Source: Miscanthus floridulus
Lineage: Eukaryota; Streptophyta; Magnoliopsida; Poales; Poaceae
DNA: 64,000 nt
Assembly: GCF_019320115.1 (NCBI RefSeq)
Contig: NC_089593.1
Coordinates: forward strand, 17,840,870 to 17,904,869
Direction of reading: 5' to 3'
Below are positions 11,126 through 24,309 of the stretch, in pieces. How positions within the stretch are numbered: position 1 is the stretch's first letter; each line of letters begins with the position of its first letter. The translations under genes and the position numbers were made by a program. The notes under the pieces are model-generated. The model had not been told where the DNA came from, did no database searches, and worked only from the letters and a program-made list of their open reading frames with translations.

Positions 11126-12190
11126 CTGGTCTCATTCGGCTTATCCCATATTCAACTTATTCAGCTTGTTTTTTTAGGTAAAACAGTATTTTTCTCGTAA
11201 CCGTTAACAAGTATTTTTCAAGGGAAGATTCACCAAGACCAACGGGGCCTCTCTCTCGCGCGCGACTGTTCGGCCGCTCTGCTCCATCCTCACTCGCCTC
11301 CCGCCGCTACCGCCAGCTCCGGCGCGTGCTCTAGGGCTCTGGGCCCCGTCTGTCCAATGGATCCGCCCCTGCGTCAAGTCCACGGTCCATTTCGCAGTCG
11401 GTAACCGCCTTCCGGTGCCCGCCATCCACCGTCACACCCTGCTAGGGTTCCGTCCAAGACAGATCCATCGCCGCTCCGGCCGCCGCGCCTCGAGCACACG
11501 GCTAGGCGGCCAGCCGCTACCCCCTCGGCTCCTCACTACCTCAGCCCTAAGCCCCGACAGCCCTTCGGAAGGACTGCAGTCTGCAGTTGTCAGGCAAAAA
11601 CAGTGCAGCTCTCCACTGCTCTTGGTCTCATCTCATCTGGTCATTGATGAAGTGGTGAGGTGCAATTTTAAACTTCTGCTACTTAGCCACTGCCATTTAC
11701 AGTTGAAGCATTTAGTTCAATTCCTTACAATTCCATTTTATGTTACTGTTGTCAGATAGTCGAGGTATAAAGAATGGAAAATTGGAAGTATTGCAGTGCT
11801 CTTTACGAATATGGATTATTGCTTTTAAGGAAGAATGAAAAATTGAAAATACTGTTGTCATTTTATGGGTACTGTTGTCAGAATTGAACTTGAGACATTT
11901 TGAGACCTTTTAAAGTCCACACCTCGTGCTTTTTTAATATGGATCATACTGAATTGGCAAATTTATACTTGTATAACGAGTTGTGAATATGGATTATACT
12001 GAATTGCATATGAAACATTGCATAGGACTACCCTACGTTAAAATCCTAGTTCCGCCACTATCGGTCACCAATGTTTGAGGCTTGATTCGGTATTCAGGTC
12101 GTGTATGCAAGAATTTCAATCTTATACCTTTCTGTTCTGACTGCTGTCTTGGTGGATCAGATCGCCGAGCGAGGGCTGCAATCACTCAAG
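11126..12190. other. Upstream region of the F-box pseudogene, with a MITE-like start
   Basis: The segment 11126-11247 (ATTCGGCTTATCCCAT ... ACGGGGCC) resembles the short hAT-like MITE family found elsewhere in this window, but its ends are poor. 11255-11580 is GC-rich with ORFs lacking domains and may be old 5' leader sequence of the gene that follows. Nothing else recognised. Confidence 0.3.
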
Positions 12191-13420
12191 ATGTCATCAT
12201 ACCAGGCGGCTGGGGGCAGCACATGGAAGTGCCGCCGTACCTTGGGCCCTGGATCTTGCTGGGCATCACTGCCTGAAGATCTTATTCGTATGGTGGCGTT
12301 GCGCCTGCTTGACAGTGACTTTCTGGACTACGTTCGCTTCTGAGCCGTCTGCACGAGCTGGCGGTCCAGCACCACCTCCCCGAGTGGCCGCGGGGTCACT
12401 GACCCGCGCTTCCACCCGCGCCGCTGGATGTTGCTTCCCGAGGGCCACTACCTGTACCCAGGCGACCCCAACCTGCAGGGGTATGTCCGCTTCCTCAACC
12501 TTGACACAGGGACCTTGGTCCGCATCCAGATCCTGCTCCTAGGGGATCACTGCGCTATTGACTCAGTTGACGGCCTCCTGTTGCTGCTGCGGGACTCGGA
12601 CCAGGAAGGCACCGTTCGCCTTCTCCACCCTTTCACCGGCGACATCACTGAGCTCCCACCCCTAGGGACCCTCCTCCCACAGCCACAGGTGGACTCTTGT
12701 ATTCCCAACGGCCCTACACCATACATGATAAGAAGACTTGCAAGGTTCGTTTGTGCTTCTGTTTCCTTCAAAGCTGGAGCCATGACCATCATGCTTGCAC
12801 TTCATGACGTATGGCGTGTAGCCTATGCTACCTCCCAGGATAGGCAATGGACCCTGTCAAGCTAGCGATGCCCAATGCTCTATGCACCATTGTCGTTTCA
12901 AGGCAAGCTATATATAGTGGGTACTCCCAGAATATGGGAAAGTATGCACCAGGTCTTCCAGATTGACCCTCCTGGGCAGGATGGGGCTGGTGCAGACCCT
13001 CAACTACAACCATCAAAGTTGATTGCCACAATCCCCACAGGCAAACTCATCCGTCCTGATGGTCTGGTACAATGTGGCACAGAGATCTTGGTGCTTGGAC
13101 ACAACGACCTTTTAGTGTCACAAATTTTAGTTTGCAAACTCGCAGACCTTGTGCTACAAAGGTTTATCCCAGTAGACAACATTGGAGATAATACCTTGTT
13201 TCTTGGAGAAAGGAACCTAAGTGTCTCCTCTAAGATCCTGCCTACAGTCAAAGGGTGACAATGTTGTCTACAAGCGTTCAAGACGACCCTATCTTGCACA
13301 GTACCACCTCAGTAGTGGCAGTTTGACACCAGCAATTGATAATTGCAGCCTGTATGGCTGTGCACCGGGACCAAGTAGCCTCGTCCACTATATATTCAGC
13401 TGCTGCACTCGTGATCTGTG
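12191..13420 (+). pseudogene. F-box / DUF295-type protein pseudogene
   Basis: From ATG 12191 one frame runs to about 13250. It begins with a short leader, then an F-box (SWASLPEDLIRMVALRLL, about residues 20-60), then WMLLPEGHYLYPGD, VRFLNLDTGTLVRI and LLHPFTGDITELPP, and farther on FQGKLYIVGTP. This is the layout of the large grass F-box/DUF295 family, whose members act as substrate adaptors in SCF ubiquitin ligases. Two in-frame stops break it: TGA at 12341-12343 inside the F-box, where CGA (Arg) would fit, and TAG at 12863-12865, where TGG (Trp) would fit. A one-base shift near 13250 moves the C-terminal part (KGDNVVYKRSRRPYLAQYHL) to the next frame. A GTATGT donor follows at 13421. The frame is otherwise well kept, so inactivation looks recent. 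Family identity is firm at domain level; no symbol is assigned. Confidence 0.75.
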
Positions 13421-15843
13421 GTATGTAAGTGTATTTAGTTTATTTTCTTTCTGCACTGTCTCTCCCTACCATTACTTGTTTTGTTTTGGGCTACCTAGAA
13501 GATTGTTCCATTATGTGCTTGTAGGAACCGAGGACTACTATTCAGAAGAGCAAGGGATGCTGATGGATGGTTTGTGTAAGATGAAGACCAAGTTCAATAA
13601 TGACAATCTTGGACTAGAAATTGCCAATACCCTCTTTATTATTATTTTTTAAATCACAGTACAACGTAGACACTCATACATGTACGTACACTAACCCCTA
13701 TGAATGCACGCATACACACCCTACCCCTATGTCTCGAGATTGACAAAGTCACGACATGAGCCTCGCAGTCAATGAGTATGTTGTCTACCACTGAAAGAAC
13801 AAGGCCGTTAAATCTTGGAATAAATCTAGGAAAATGCGAGCAATTGTGTGCAGTGACGGAGCTATGTAGAGGCCAGAGTGCCCCCCAGCAATTGCATTTT
13901 TCTAATGATGTCTATGGTTAGTACTTAGGAAGTATTAGAGATTTACACACAGAGATAACTTGAAAACTATTGGCCCCTCCTTGAATCCCCTTGAAAATCT
14001 GCCACTGCTCAAGTGTACTTTAACCTGAATGGGCAGGTTCTACCACAAGAAACCCAACCAGCTGAGTTGTGCTCAGTTCGCCAATACCCTCTTTATTTTA
14101 ATCCTACATGCCAGTTCTTATGCTACTCGCAAGTCCTTGTTTTGTATGCAAATCCGATTCGCACAACCAATTAACTGTTTCATTCCCTTTTTTTAATGTC
14201 ACATTATGTTACTTTCAGATCTTTTAGTTGAAATTTATGTCATTTATACAATTATACTGCAGCATTATATAACCCCTCTTCCAAACAAGCCTTTATAATG
14301 TGCATTACTGCATTTGCCTAGACATTTCCTTCACCAGACCTCACTTTGTATGGGAGCTTTCCACCCTTGACTTTCTTATTGAATGCAGAATGGTTACAAA
14401 ATTAATAAGATGCTATTGTGATGTTGTAAGGCGCTTCCTACATATAGATTTTGCCCATTTGCCTCATTACCTACTGTTTATGTGCTACCAGCCTACCATA
14501 GTAGAGGTGGATGCCTTAGTTTAGTGTAAGGTTCATGTGCGCAATGGCCTGCCCAGCCATGGGTTGTCCCAGAATAACCAATTATCAAGTGCCCCCTTTT
14601 CTCATTATCCTGAAACAATCGTTCACATTTGGATACCCTTGGATAACTGTATTCAACACAGAGGCACAGCACTACTCACATTATATCCAACTGCACCGTA
14701 TCCCTGTATGCCATATTGTTGCTGCCTTTCCCAAGCTCTCTTCGTTGGCCTGCTTCACCCGTATGCTGGTTTGGTTGAACATGCAGTGGTAGCAAGTTGA
14801 GTTCGGCAGGGTGAATGGTTGTCAGTGATTAAGTAGCTAGTTTAACACACTGTTGGCTGTCTTCCACGTGGTGAGCTCCCGGCCTGCTGGGTTTGAACGA
14901 GCACTAAGGATAATATCATGCAATGCAATCTGTTTAGATCAGAGTTTATTTTCTTTTTGCTGACACTCTGACTAGTGATTTATACGTTTATGTAGTTTCG
15001 ACCAAAGTAACTATGTGTTGGGATTTGGGATTTTTTTTTCATGACACTGGTGGCATGCTGCAAATCTACATAATTGGTTTACATTAAAATGGTCAAAACT
15101 AGAAGTAATCCTTGAACCAGCTTATATTTTTTTATTAATGGCTTGAAGTACTATGTTTGTGCTTTCTGTCACAGTATTGATTCAATGGGTATAATCATGC
15201 ATTTAACACAATGTTCTTCTCATACCCCTTATCCAGGCTTAAACCAAACCAACACCTGGCTACCAGTTTATACCAGCATACCATAGCAGTATCAAAAGGA
15301 TATGAGATTCCTAGTTGTTGACAAAGATTATCATTGCTTATGCTATATGACTTTCACAGTACCTTGTCGTATTATGTTACTATTGTTCCTTACAAATCTA
15401 TATTGATGTGCTGCATTCTGGCACCACTAAATTGTTGTAATGTGGATCTTTACAGATTTATTAGTACACCTCTATCGGTAAAGTTTGATGTTTAGGTGGA
15501 AACTGAACACCATCTTCTTTTCAAATTCTGGCAAAGAAATGGCAAGCTCTTACATTGCTTGTTCAGGGACGTTCTGTGGCGCACTCTTCTGCTGATTTGG
15601 TGATCAGTAGGATCTTTTTGCTTGATTTACAGTGGCGGATAGCGGACACGCAGTGTTATTCGTTGTAGACGTTACTTGACAAACTTGAAACATGACAGTC
15701 TTGTTTTGAATCAGCTGTGCTTTGACATGACATCAACCGCTCTGCATAGAAAGACCAGTGTGTGCAGACTGCAGCGAGGCAATGACCGATTTAGATTGAG
15801 AGTAAATTGTTTTTTTCCTGTCATTTACTACTACAAAGTCACA
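13421..15843. other. Intergenic region without a supportable gene
   Basis: AT-rich with short ORFs only. A phrase CCAATACCCTCTTTATT occurs at about 13624 and again at about 14081, suggesting an old segmental duplication or an insertion between two copies. 13520-13625 reads like an exon after a TTGTAG acceptor, but no domain is recognisable. Confidence 0.35.
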
Positions 15844-16092
15844 CTCCCTCCGTCCACAAGATAATGCAATTTTTCACGTTTTGAGTAGTCAAATAGTTTA
15901 AACTTTGACTAAAATTATATAAAAAGTATTAACACTCGTGAAACAAAATAAATATCATTAGATTAGTTATATAATATATTTTATAATAAATTTATTTAGA
16001 GGCATTAATGCTTTATTCTAAACTTAGTTAAACTTAAGCTACGTTGACCGGCATGTTTCTCATAATTATATTCTTTCGTAGACGGAGGAAGT
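15844..16092. mobile_element. Stowaway-type MITE
   Basis: The left end is CTCCCTCCGTCC and the right end GACGGAGGAAG followed by TA, the standard Stowaway (Tc1/Mariner) terminal inverted repeat. The interior is AT-rich and typical. Length about 249 bp. The left TA target duplication reads CA, so one side has mutated. Confidence 0.8.
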
Positions 16093-16255
16093 ACTAAGTG
16101 TTTCGCAGCACCATAAGTGGCGCCCATCCAATGATCCAACAGACCGGAGACCATGCCTATAGATACCATGCCTATTTATGGCAAACTTTAGCTATGTTCA
16201 TATAATTCATATAAGTTTTGGATTTCCTCGGTCACAAACCAAACATTAGTTTCTG

Positions 16256-16286
16256 CCCCCCCCCCCCCCCCCCCCCCAAAAAAAAA
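16256..16286 (+). repeat. Homopolymer: C22 followed by A9
   Basis: A run of 22 C is followed at once by 9 A. Such a tract is prone to sequencing and replication slippage, so its exact length should be treated with caution. Confidence 0.85.
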
Positions 16287-17133
16287 TCTTCTTTTAATGC
16301 ATCAGCAAGAATATCATAGGTCAGTTGGTTAGTTTTCCTGTGGTGGAATAAGTCCTTGACTTAGCACGACTGCTCGTATTTTTCATTATTTAAAGGCGCT
16401 ATGCTTTTAATGGTAGACGACGTCCCTATCGACAACGAGACGCCAGTAGTGACTTCGTGAATCTCGAGATCTGTCGGCTCAGTCATTCAGAGGTGCTCAT
16501 AGGGATAGGGTTTGCATACATATGTTCATAAGGATGAGTGTGCGTGTGTGTTGTGGACGTCTATGTTGTACTGTGTAATTCTAAAAAAAGAATTAGGCAT
16601 TACCCATGTTTTGATGTTGCCAATTTTGTAAGAGGTCTGTAGTGGTTTATGGCTTAGCAAGACCCGAGCTTTAGCCGTGCAATTTGAGATGTGAAGTGTG
16701 CATTGTATTAGCATATCCCTTCTTCCTGCAGCTTACACAACACTTTTGTCAAAACCATTGGAGTGAAATAATAGAGTTTCTTGATTGATAGCACCTAACC
16801 CTAGCTTCCGTCATTTTTGGTAAATGATGTTCAGTGCACTATAATTCTAGTCTGTAATGGAATAGTTATGAAGCCTAACATTTTGTTCATTATAATTATT
16901 TTTTAGCAATGACCCTAATAAACTGTGGCACAAATATGTATCCAGACATGTGTTGGTTCTACCATTGTATCATCCAACCTATGGTCACTTACGGATAAGA
17001 GAATTATGGCTAAGTTTACAATATTTCCCAATTCAATTTCTTCTCTTTTCAAAATTTATTTTCAGAGGTTTTGAAAACTTTGCAAGAGAAAACACCAAAC
17101 TCCTCAAATGTCATTCTCAAGTCACTCAAGTTG
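16287..17133. other. Intergenic, nothing recognised
   Basis: AT-rich sequence with no gene or repeat that I can support. Short ORFs lack domains. Confidence 0.4.
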
Positions 17134-17285
17134 TTATTATTCCTCACTAGGGTTTTAAAGCACATCACAAGAATGTCAAGCAAAATTTGGGAGCATTATG
17201 ACATGGATTACAAGTTATTATTCCTCATTAGGGTTTTTAAGCACATCACACGGATGTCAAGCAAAATTAAGGAGCATGGATTACG
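17134..17285. repeat. Two tandem copies of an ~81-bp unit
   Basis: TTATTATTCCTCACTAGGG at 17134 recurs as TTATTATTCCTCATTAGGG at 17215, and the following text (AAGCACATCACA, GAATGTCAAGCAAAATT) is repeated with few changes. No coding function seen. Confidence 0.75.
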
Positions 17286-17435
17286 TGGTGTTTAGTTTGA
17301 AGAATAAAATCATCCATTACCTTATCAATTGTCATATTTTAGTTTGGTCTAAATAATAGCTTGGGTTGATCCATCATTACTTCATCCTCACAAGCACATT
17401 AGTACGACAAAAGGGATGAAGTCATCCCACTATAC

Positions 17436-17572
17436 AGCCTGTTCATTTGGCTGTGGCTTATCGTAAATGATCGTAAATTTCCAGCCAAAACAGTATTTTT
17501 CTCTCACATAAACCGGCCAGCAGTACTTCTTCACGAACCATTAACGAAACGAACCAGCCAACCGAACAGGCT
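17436..17572. mobile_element. 137-bp hAT-like MITE, copy 1
   Basis: Ends AGCCTGTTC and GAACAGGCT are inverted repeats, with AGTATTTTTCTCTCACATAAACC inside. A copy of the same length and orientation lies at 50387-50523. No clear target duplication was found, so the hAT-like label is by resemblance only. Confidence 0.7.
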
Positions 17573-17853
17573 AATAGTTAATGAGATGAACTCATGATAG
17601 ACCATCGTATCTTGGATGACGTCATTCCTGAGGTCAAACACACCATTAGCTCGTCTGCCCTTCACGACTGGGGGCAAAAGTAGGTCATTTGTTACAAAGT
17701 GTGGATCAAACGAATATTTTGAGTGACAAATTCAACAAAAGCAATATAAGAACAGTAGAACATAGACATGGTCTCAGGATGGATTGTTTTTATGAGCATG
17801 TGCTGTACAGGCTCTCCAACATGTACATGTACATCATTGGGATCCTCTGTCAC

Positions 17854-20800
17854 TTAATCACTCGCATTTGCCAAACCAACCATCTTCAGCATATTCCGGT
17901 CCTCCTTGAATCTCTCGAGGACTGTCCCCTTGACTAGCTCCAGTTTTTCATCTTGTGCTCCTCTCATTTGTATACCCCAACATTCAATAACTTCTGGCCT
18001 GAACCTATTTGTCTTGGAAAGGGGAGGGCTGGTAAACGTGCTACAAGTAAATGAGTGCCCTTGATCGAAATTTGCAGATAAAAAGAGTCCGAAATGATGT
18101 GGCTGCCCTCCAAATCCAATACCATTGGGTATGTTCTCAGAGCTGAAGTTTATAGCACACTGCCAAAATAAGCTAATGATGTAAACTACCCTTTATATTC
18201 TGGAGATGATTAGTAGTAACACAAACAGTGAAGAAAATTTAAAAAGCGGATACGTCATACAGAGCAGAACATACCCATTGCAAATTCTTGTTTGCTCCAG
18301 TAGGGCGGAAAATGGATGCTTGAGGATATAATTTGAAGAGGAATGTCTTCATGTCACCATAAAAATCACTGTGCCTTTCCCAAGGCTGTGATGCATATCC
18401 ACCATAAATTGATCCTTCTGTATCTTTAACAATTAGAACAGTCTGAGCATCTCCATCCCTATAAAACAAGAAACATATCCAAGGAAATATGTAGGTCCAA
18501 AATTATTAGAAATGGAAAGTATGAGCAGTGATAGGGCAAGCATAAGGACTCTCCTGAATCATGAGGATAGGTTGTAAAATTGTCATGTTTGTGCCCATTA
18601 TTAGCAATGACAATGGCATCAATGTGGCCGCTAAGCAGACAGAAAAGTAATTGAAATCATATCATGAGGATGGAACTTAGTTTCATTATGCCATTTCTAT
18701 ATATAATAACATGTCTTTATAATTATGAATAAAGTTTTAAAAAATGTGGCTTTCACTCCAGCAGATCTACAAAATTGAAGAGTACTCACGTTACTTTTCC
18801 TAAGAAAGTGTTGAAGCTTTGTCCATGAAGAGAACTGTGATATAAAAGCCTCCACTCTTGCGCCTCTTGTCGGGAAAAGCCTCCTCCAATATGCCAGGCA
18901 TACTCTTTATTTAGAAGCAGCAAATCAGCGGAGATGTTTTCAGGATAATGAAGCAGTGGTACTTCAAACCCTGGTCTACCTACAAATGAAATGAAGTCAG
19001 CAAAAGCATGACATGATACATCATGTACATTATATTTCATTTAAACTGCTCAAATGCTAATAAACATACTAGATGTATAAGCATACAACTAAAGACAGCA
19101 TGTGCAGAACCAATTCAAGTTGTTTCAGAATGAATAGGCAAGAGTGTGAAATGACACAAGTGACAAAGTGTAGTAAGACAAGAATTATGTTTCATGGTTC
19201 AAATCAAATAAATGAACAGGAAGCAAATGTTGGCACTCCTGCAGCACAAGCACCATATCTAGGAAATGTCCTAATAACTGAATCTAGGAAACACATAAAA
19301 ACACTTAACCAAATAAGATATTAGTTCTAATTGGTGTCCTGTTGTGGATTCTAGTAAGAAAATATCAAATTCACTAAAGTTAGCACATTTACTTAATTGA
19401 TTTGTATATTAAATTACATTATTTATGACTTAATAAGACATACTGGAATCTTTCTGAAACTCAGGAAAACATCTATCTGTATCTGCCATTAATCCAGGCA
19501 TAAAAATATGGTTTAGAATGAGGCATGCTTGAGAAAGAGGACTCAAATGTTTGTAGGAGGCGAAAACAGTATTCCTCAAGACTATTTGATTCGATATGGT
19601 TTTGAGACTTAGAAAGCAATGGTTCCATAATAACTTCTACCTCTACTACTTCTGGTACAAGTTTTAGAGGAATTAAATAATCTTAATGTAGTATGGCGTC
19701 CCATTTTTCAAGAAAATAGTATAAGTTCTTCAATTGTATGTCTTTGTATTTTTCACATGGTTATGTGCATGACAAACTTCTTAGATGTAAGATCACATCT
19801 ACATCCTTTTGTACAGGCTTATGAGCTTTTCCTAACACTCCGGCTATAGAGTAAGTGCATAAACTTTTTTGAGAGAGTAGTGCAAAAACATCACTCGGAT
19901 ATCATGGTGTGAATTCCTAGATGTTAAGACAAATGAGGAACGACCTGACGGAAAATATCAGTCCAACTCCTACAGCATCAGATGGGTCTGATTATTTTGT
20001 TTCAAAAATGATGGAGATGCTGCTTAGGAATACTAATAGAATGGCACGGATAAGACAGACCTGAATCAGGGGGCATCAACAAATTTCCAAGGAACTTCCT
20101 CAATGATGGCAAGAGAATGCACCAGTTCCTAAAGTCTGGTAATGACATAGACTTCTCTGAGACCCCTTCAGCATCCTTTGAAAATACTGCAGAGTTGATG
20201 AATGCTTCAAATGGTCTGTTGTTGGAACCTTCACCAACTTCCTTCTTTACTGCAAATACAGTTTCATGAACGGATGCCAAGACAGATTCCAAATCAGACC
20301 TGGCAGTGCACGTGAGAGGTAGATGCAAGAGTAAATACCAATTAATGCCTAAACTCCTGAATAAAAAAAATCCCAAACAAAAAATAAATCATAAGCGTTG
20401 TTAAACACAAAGTATGGATTCTTCTAAATGCAAACAAATTTGTCTCGGCCAATATCAACCAGCGAAAAAACTACCTAAAACATGTGACCAAAATGCATAA
20501 GGCCCAATGGTAACCATAAACCCCTACCCCTCATTCATATCACCTGCGCTTTTTAATGCCTTTGTTTGAGGTAATTTTCAAATTTGAAGCACTCAATATC
20601 AACTATTGAATCAGCTTAGCAAAGGACACGATTCACACATGACACACCAATGTATCAGAAGAAAATAATTTCTCTCAAGCAATACCTTGTTAAGGAACCA
20701 TCTCCTGTGACATCACATAGTTGATAAATGAATTCATCAACCTCATCTCGAGTTCCCCTTCCATATGTTGCCTACATGCAACAAAGAAAATGTGTCAAAC

Positions 20801-21528
20801 TATAGAATACATACAAAGTACTACATACAAAATCTTAAAAGCTCACAGTGAAGCATCTCATTGGATCAAAGCACTAGTGGTATAGCCATTCTTGTCAGAA
20901 AACCCAACAGCCCAAGCCTAATCTACTGAGCAATATTGCACCCATGTGACCATGTCTCGATCTTAACTTCAATCAATTCCACCAGGCACCAACACATCAC
21001 TCTACCCTAGCTCTCGACAACTAAACGAACAACAGAGTGGATCGAACTGAGTCGAGCACTGACTTTGGAGATGATCAAATCCTCGAACGTGACCCCATCG
21101 CTCCCGCCACTCTCCTTCGCCACCAACTGGAACAGCCTGTCGCCTAATGGCCCCCCGACCCCATAGTAATCCTGCGCAAATAGAGCCAAACCCGTTAGAA
21201 ATCGTAAATCCAGATCCAGCCAGATCCAGGCCCAATTCAAAGGAGCGAATGTGCTTGCGGGTGCTCACGAGGAAGACGGGGCGTGAGATGGCGCGGCCGC
21301 TGGTCTGCGACTGCGCTGCGAGGGAGGTGAATAGGCCGCGGAGGCCGTCCAGCTCCTGCTTCGAGAAGGCCCTGCGACGAAGCGTGCCAGTGGTGAGATC
21401 ACCAGACAAGGCTTGCGAATCGCGGCAGCGAGGGAGGTGCCGAGGCAGCTGTTAGTGGGGTGGTACCTCGAGGCCATGACGAAGCGGGAGCTGGAGGCGG
21501 ACGCCGGCGAAGCCTGCGAGTTGCCCAT
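17854..21528 (-). CDS. TLDc-domain protein with EF-hand-like loop, intact eight-exon gene
   Basis: Eight exons with GT-AG borders join in one frame: 21467-21528, 21269-21371, 21064-21171, 20686-20771, 20061-20299, 18790-18979, 18275-18458 and 17854-18159 (TAA at 17854-17856). The protein is 425 residues. It starts MGNSQASPASASSSRF, which fits the loose N-myristoylation pattern at Gly2. Residues about 113-124 (DVTGDGSLT...) resemble one EF-hand loop, split by the exon 4/5 border. The TLDc domain spans roughly residues 220-400: NKEYAWHIGGGFSRQEAQEW is near its start, then FGG/YGG motifs (IYGGYASQPWERHSDFYGDM), FRPTGANKNLQW, NGIGFGGQPHHFGLFL and FRPEVIECWGIQ. TLDc proteins are linked to oxidative-stress protection and, in animals, to V-ATPase regulation; plant roles are little known. 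The gene has no stop or frameshift. Start chosen at the first ATG of the GC-rich exon 1. Next to it are only repeats. Confidence 0.9.
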
Positions 21529-24000
21529 CGCCGCCGGCGGAGGCGGGGTCACGGCTTGTCGGCGACGGCGAGCGCGCTCAGGCTCAGCAACTGCCAATTG
21601 AACTCTGCGATATTTTTTCACTTTTTCCTTGCGTCACTACTTTTTTTTTTTGAGCAAAAAAGCACCCTTGCGTCACTACTGGACACCCCTCGCGCCACCA
21701 AGGGACGTGTTCGCTTGATGGGCTTTTCGCTTTCTCGCTTTTCACCCTTTAAAACGTGGAGGCCCAAGTTCTGGTAGCCCAGTCCAAATAGTTAAGACGG
21801 CCCATATTTTAGTGTTTTTTATTTGTTTCTTTCCAATATATATTTTTTGGCACGGAATTTGCAAATACCATGCGTTGCTGCGAAAATTGCGCTGCCATGT
21901 ATATTCTATTCCTATCGGGCCAGACATCGCGATATCCGATAAGGCGATAATATTTCCTGAGCACATTATTAAGTAGCCAACTATATAGTTCATCTGCGAA
22001 GAAATGCATACATTTTTTATATTGGGAATCCTCATCGGTAATGTTTTCTTGGTAATTTGTTTTCACCTCGGCAAAACGCATAAAATAAAACAAACCATAA
22101 ACCATGGGTTAAAAGTCTTTATTTTCGGGAGTGAGGGAATACATATTTAATATCCACTTACATCTTTAAAAACTAGCTACTGCTAAATTTGTAATAGCCA
22201 TAAGGTCAGCTTCATGTCACTGTTTCTAAGACTTCCAAAAATAGTGTAGGCAAGTTTTATCTATATGAAACTTATTTCATCCCATAAAATTTTATCATAT
22301 CTCTCTTCATAATACTTCGCCAAATGTCTATGAAACCCTAATAAAACTCCATTGATACTGGCCTAACAATTGCACTAGACGCGCAATGGCATTAGAGAAT
22401 GTATGTGACGCCAGATGTCCTGCATGCACAAGTATGCGAGATAAGTTCAGAATCAGAACTGTAAAAATGCTTGTGATTCCACAAAGTGCACCATGTTTCA
22501 GATATTCTAAGAGTGCTGAAATGTAACCTCGAACATGCATATCAAGCATAATAAGGGTATGTTGTGCTAATGGTTAAATACCAAATTTAGTACCAGTGGA
22601 TCCAAACAGACCTGCTAATAAACTAACTAACTTAGCTAAGGGACTGCTAACTATCAGTTAAACTATCAGTTTTGAGGCTGCTAACAGGTGTTAATAGGTG
22701 CCAACTACCTATTAACAAATAGCAACATATTAGTATGTGGATGTGGATGTGGATCCAAATAGACCCTGATAATAATTACGGAGTAGCTAGCTAATAGCTA
22801 GTAGCTAGTAGCTAATTGTTTTTTAGTGCTAGTGGTCCAAAGAGGCCCTAAATAGTTTTTTTTTCCAAAGAGCTTTGTACTGTCCTTAGAGGTAATGAGA
22901 GGTATTAAAACTATAACTAAGGCTTTGATCCTCCCAAGTATAATAGTCTCAGTTGTATCTCTTTGTAACTCTCGAAGGACTGCTCTTGTCAAACTGATGT
23001 ATGTTTTTACTTGACACAGTATTATTCTGGAGGATTGGAAACAGTGGGAATAAACCAAAGCATAATGCACTTACTACCACCCATTCTCATTTGTTTGACA
23101 TCGGTCAGCTCAAAACTGAACTAATCAGCGTCAAAAAAAAAATGGAGGGAGAAGTAGGAGACGGCAGGATTAAGAGCTCAGTTCACATTACATTTTTTTA
23201 GTTATAATATGGTATATGGGTTTATGGGTCCGACCAAATTGTGCAGGTCAAGCAGCCAGTAATATTTTTACTTGCAATATAACCTTTTGACATTACCATT
23301 GGAAGGAATGGCCCTGAATAAACCATTTGTTTCAATCTGACAACTATCGTCTTGTTGGCAGAGTAAGCCCTTACTTTTAACCTGTGAAGAAATCAATCCA
23401 TCTGCAGCACATCACGCAAAACAAACAATACAGTCACTATAACATGCATATGCATGAGAACAGCAGACTTAAACAGCCAAACCCAATCTGTTTCTCTTTT
23501 ATTCCAACTTTTTGGCGTATAAAAGAAATTACTTCAATTTAGGAATGAAATTTCAGCTGCACCACAAATACTTTATGCAAAACAGTGCAAGCTCTCATCA
23601 ATCTTTTCACATCAATGAAACTAGACGGGTGGAGCCTATCGCCTATCAAACACTGATATTGCTATCCATTCATTCAGTTTCAGTAACAGCCTTCCTTCTC
23701 CGGGGCCGATCCATGAACATGAGACGCCTGAGCACAAGCGACGAGAAATTAGGGAAAGCCGGAATCCTGCTACAGATTGGCTGGTTATGCCAACGCCGTA
23801 TCCGTAGATCTAAGGTGTTTCGTTCTGCGCTCAAGCCGACATCTTAGCGTCGGCTATTGCCTACCGCTTTATCCTGCTTGCAATGGCATAGCCTGTTGGT
23901 TGCGATTGGGATCTCGGAGCGTGGCCAGACCCGCCTCCTTCGTTTCTAAATAAAAAAAAACCCAATTGGCCACCTAGGCGTGGCCGTGAATTACCATCTG
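21529..24000. other. Upstream flank of the TLDc gene and intergenic DNA
   Basis: The first ~230 bases hold the likely promoter and 5'UTR of the minus-strand gene, but no TATA box stands out. 22570-22860 carries short repeats (ATGTGG at about 22735-22752, TAGCTAGTAGCTAG near 22790-22812) and three variants of GTGG(A)TCCAAA.AG, suggestive of a decayed MITE without clear ends. The rest holds no supportable gene. Confidence 0.4.
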
Positions 24001-24309
24001 CAAGGCGAAGCGCTCGGCCGCTGACCCTTACCATGGCCACTCCGGCGGGCCACCGCACGCAGCCATCCCCCGTTGTGCCTCCATTCCCCCGCCAACGCCA
24101 AGCCCGTCCCCCGCATGGCGTCCAGGGTGCGCTTAGCCCCCACACCAGGGCGCGGAGGTAGGTGCTCGCCCCCAGGGGGCGTTAGGTAAAGTGCTCGCCA
24201 ACCCCCCACCCATCGCGCAGTTGCTCACCTAGGCCGCCGAGCAGGTCCTCACCCAGAGGTATAACGGGCAAGCTCCATGCGACGCGGGCGACGTCGAGCT
24301 CCATGACAT

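Noticed and set aside
14300..14800. Cluster of 74-87 codon ORFs
   Set aside because: They overlap in several frames with low-complexity residues and no family resemblance.
23861..24209. GC-rich overlapping minus-strand ORFs
   Set aside because: They look like chance frames in a GC-rich repeat; no domain and no conserved start.
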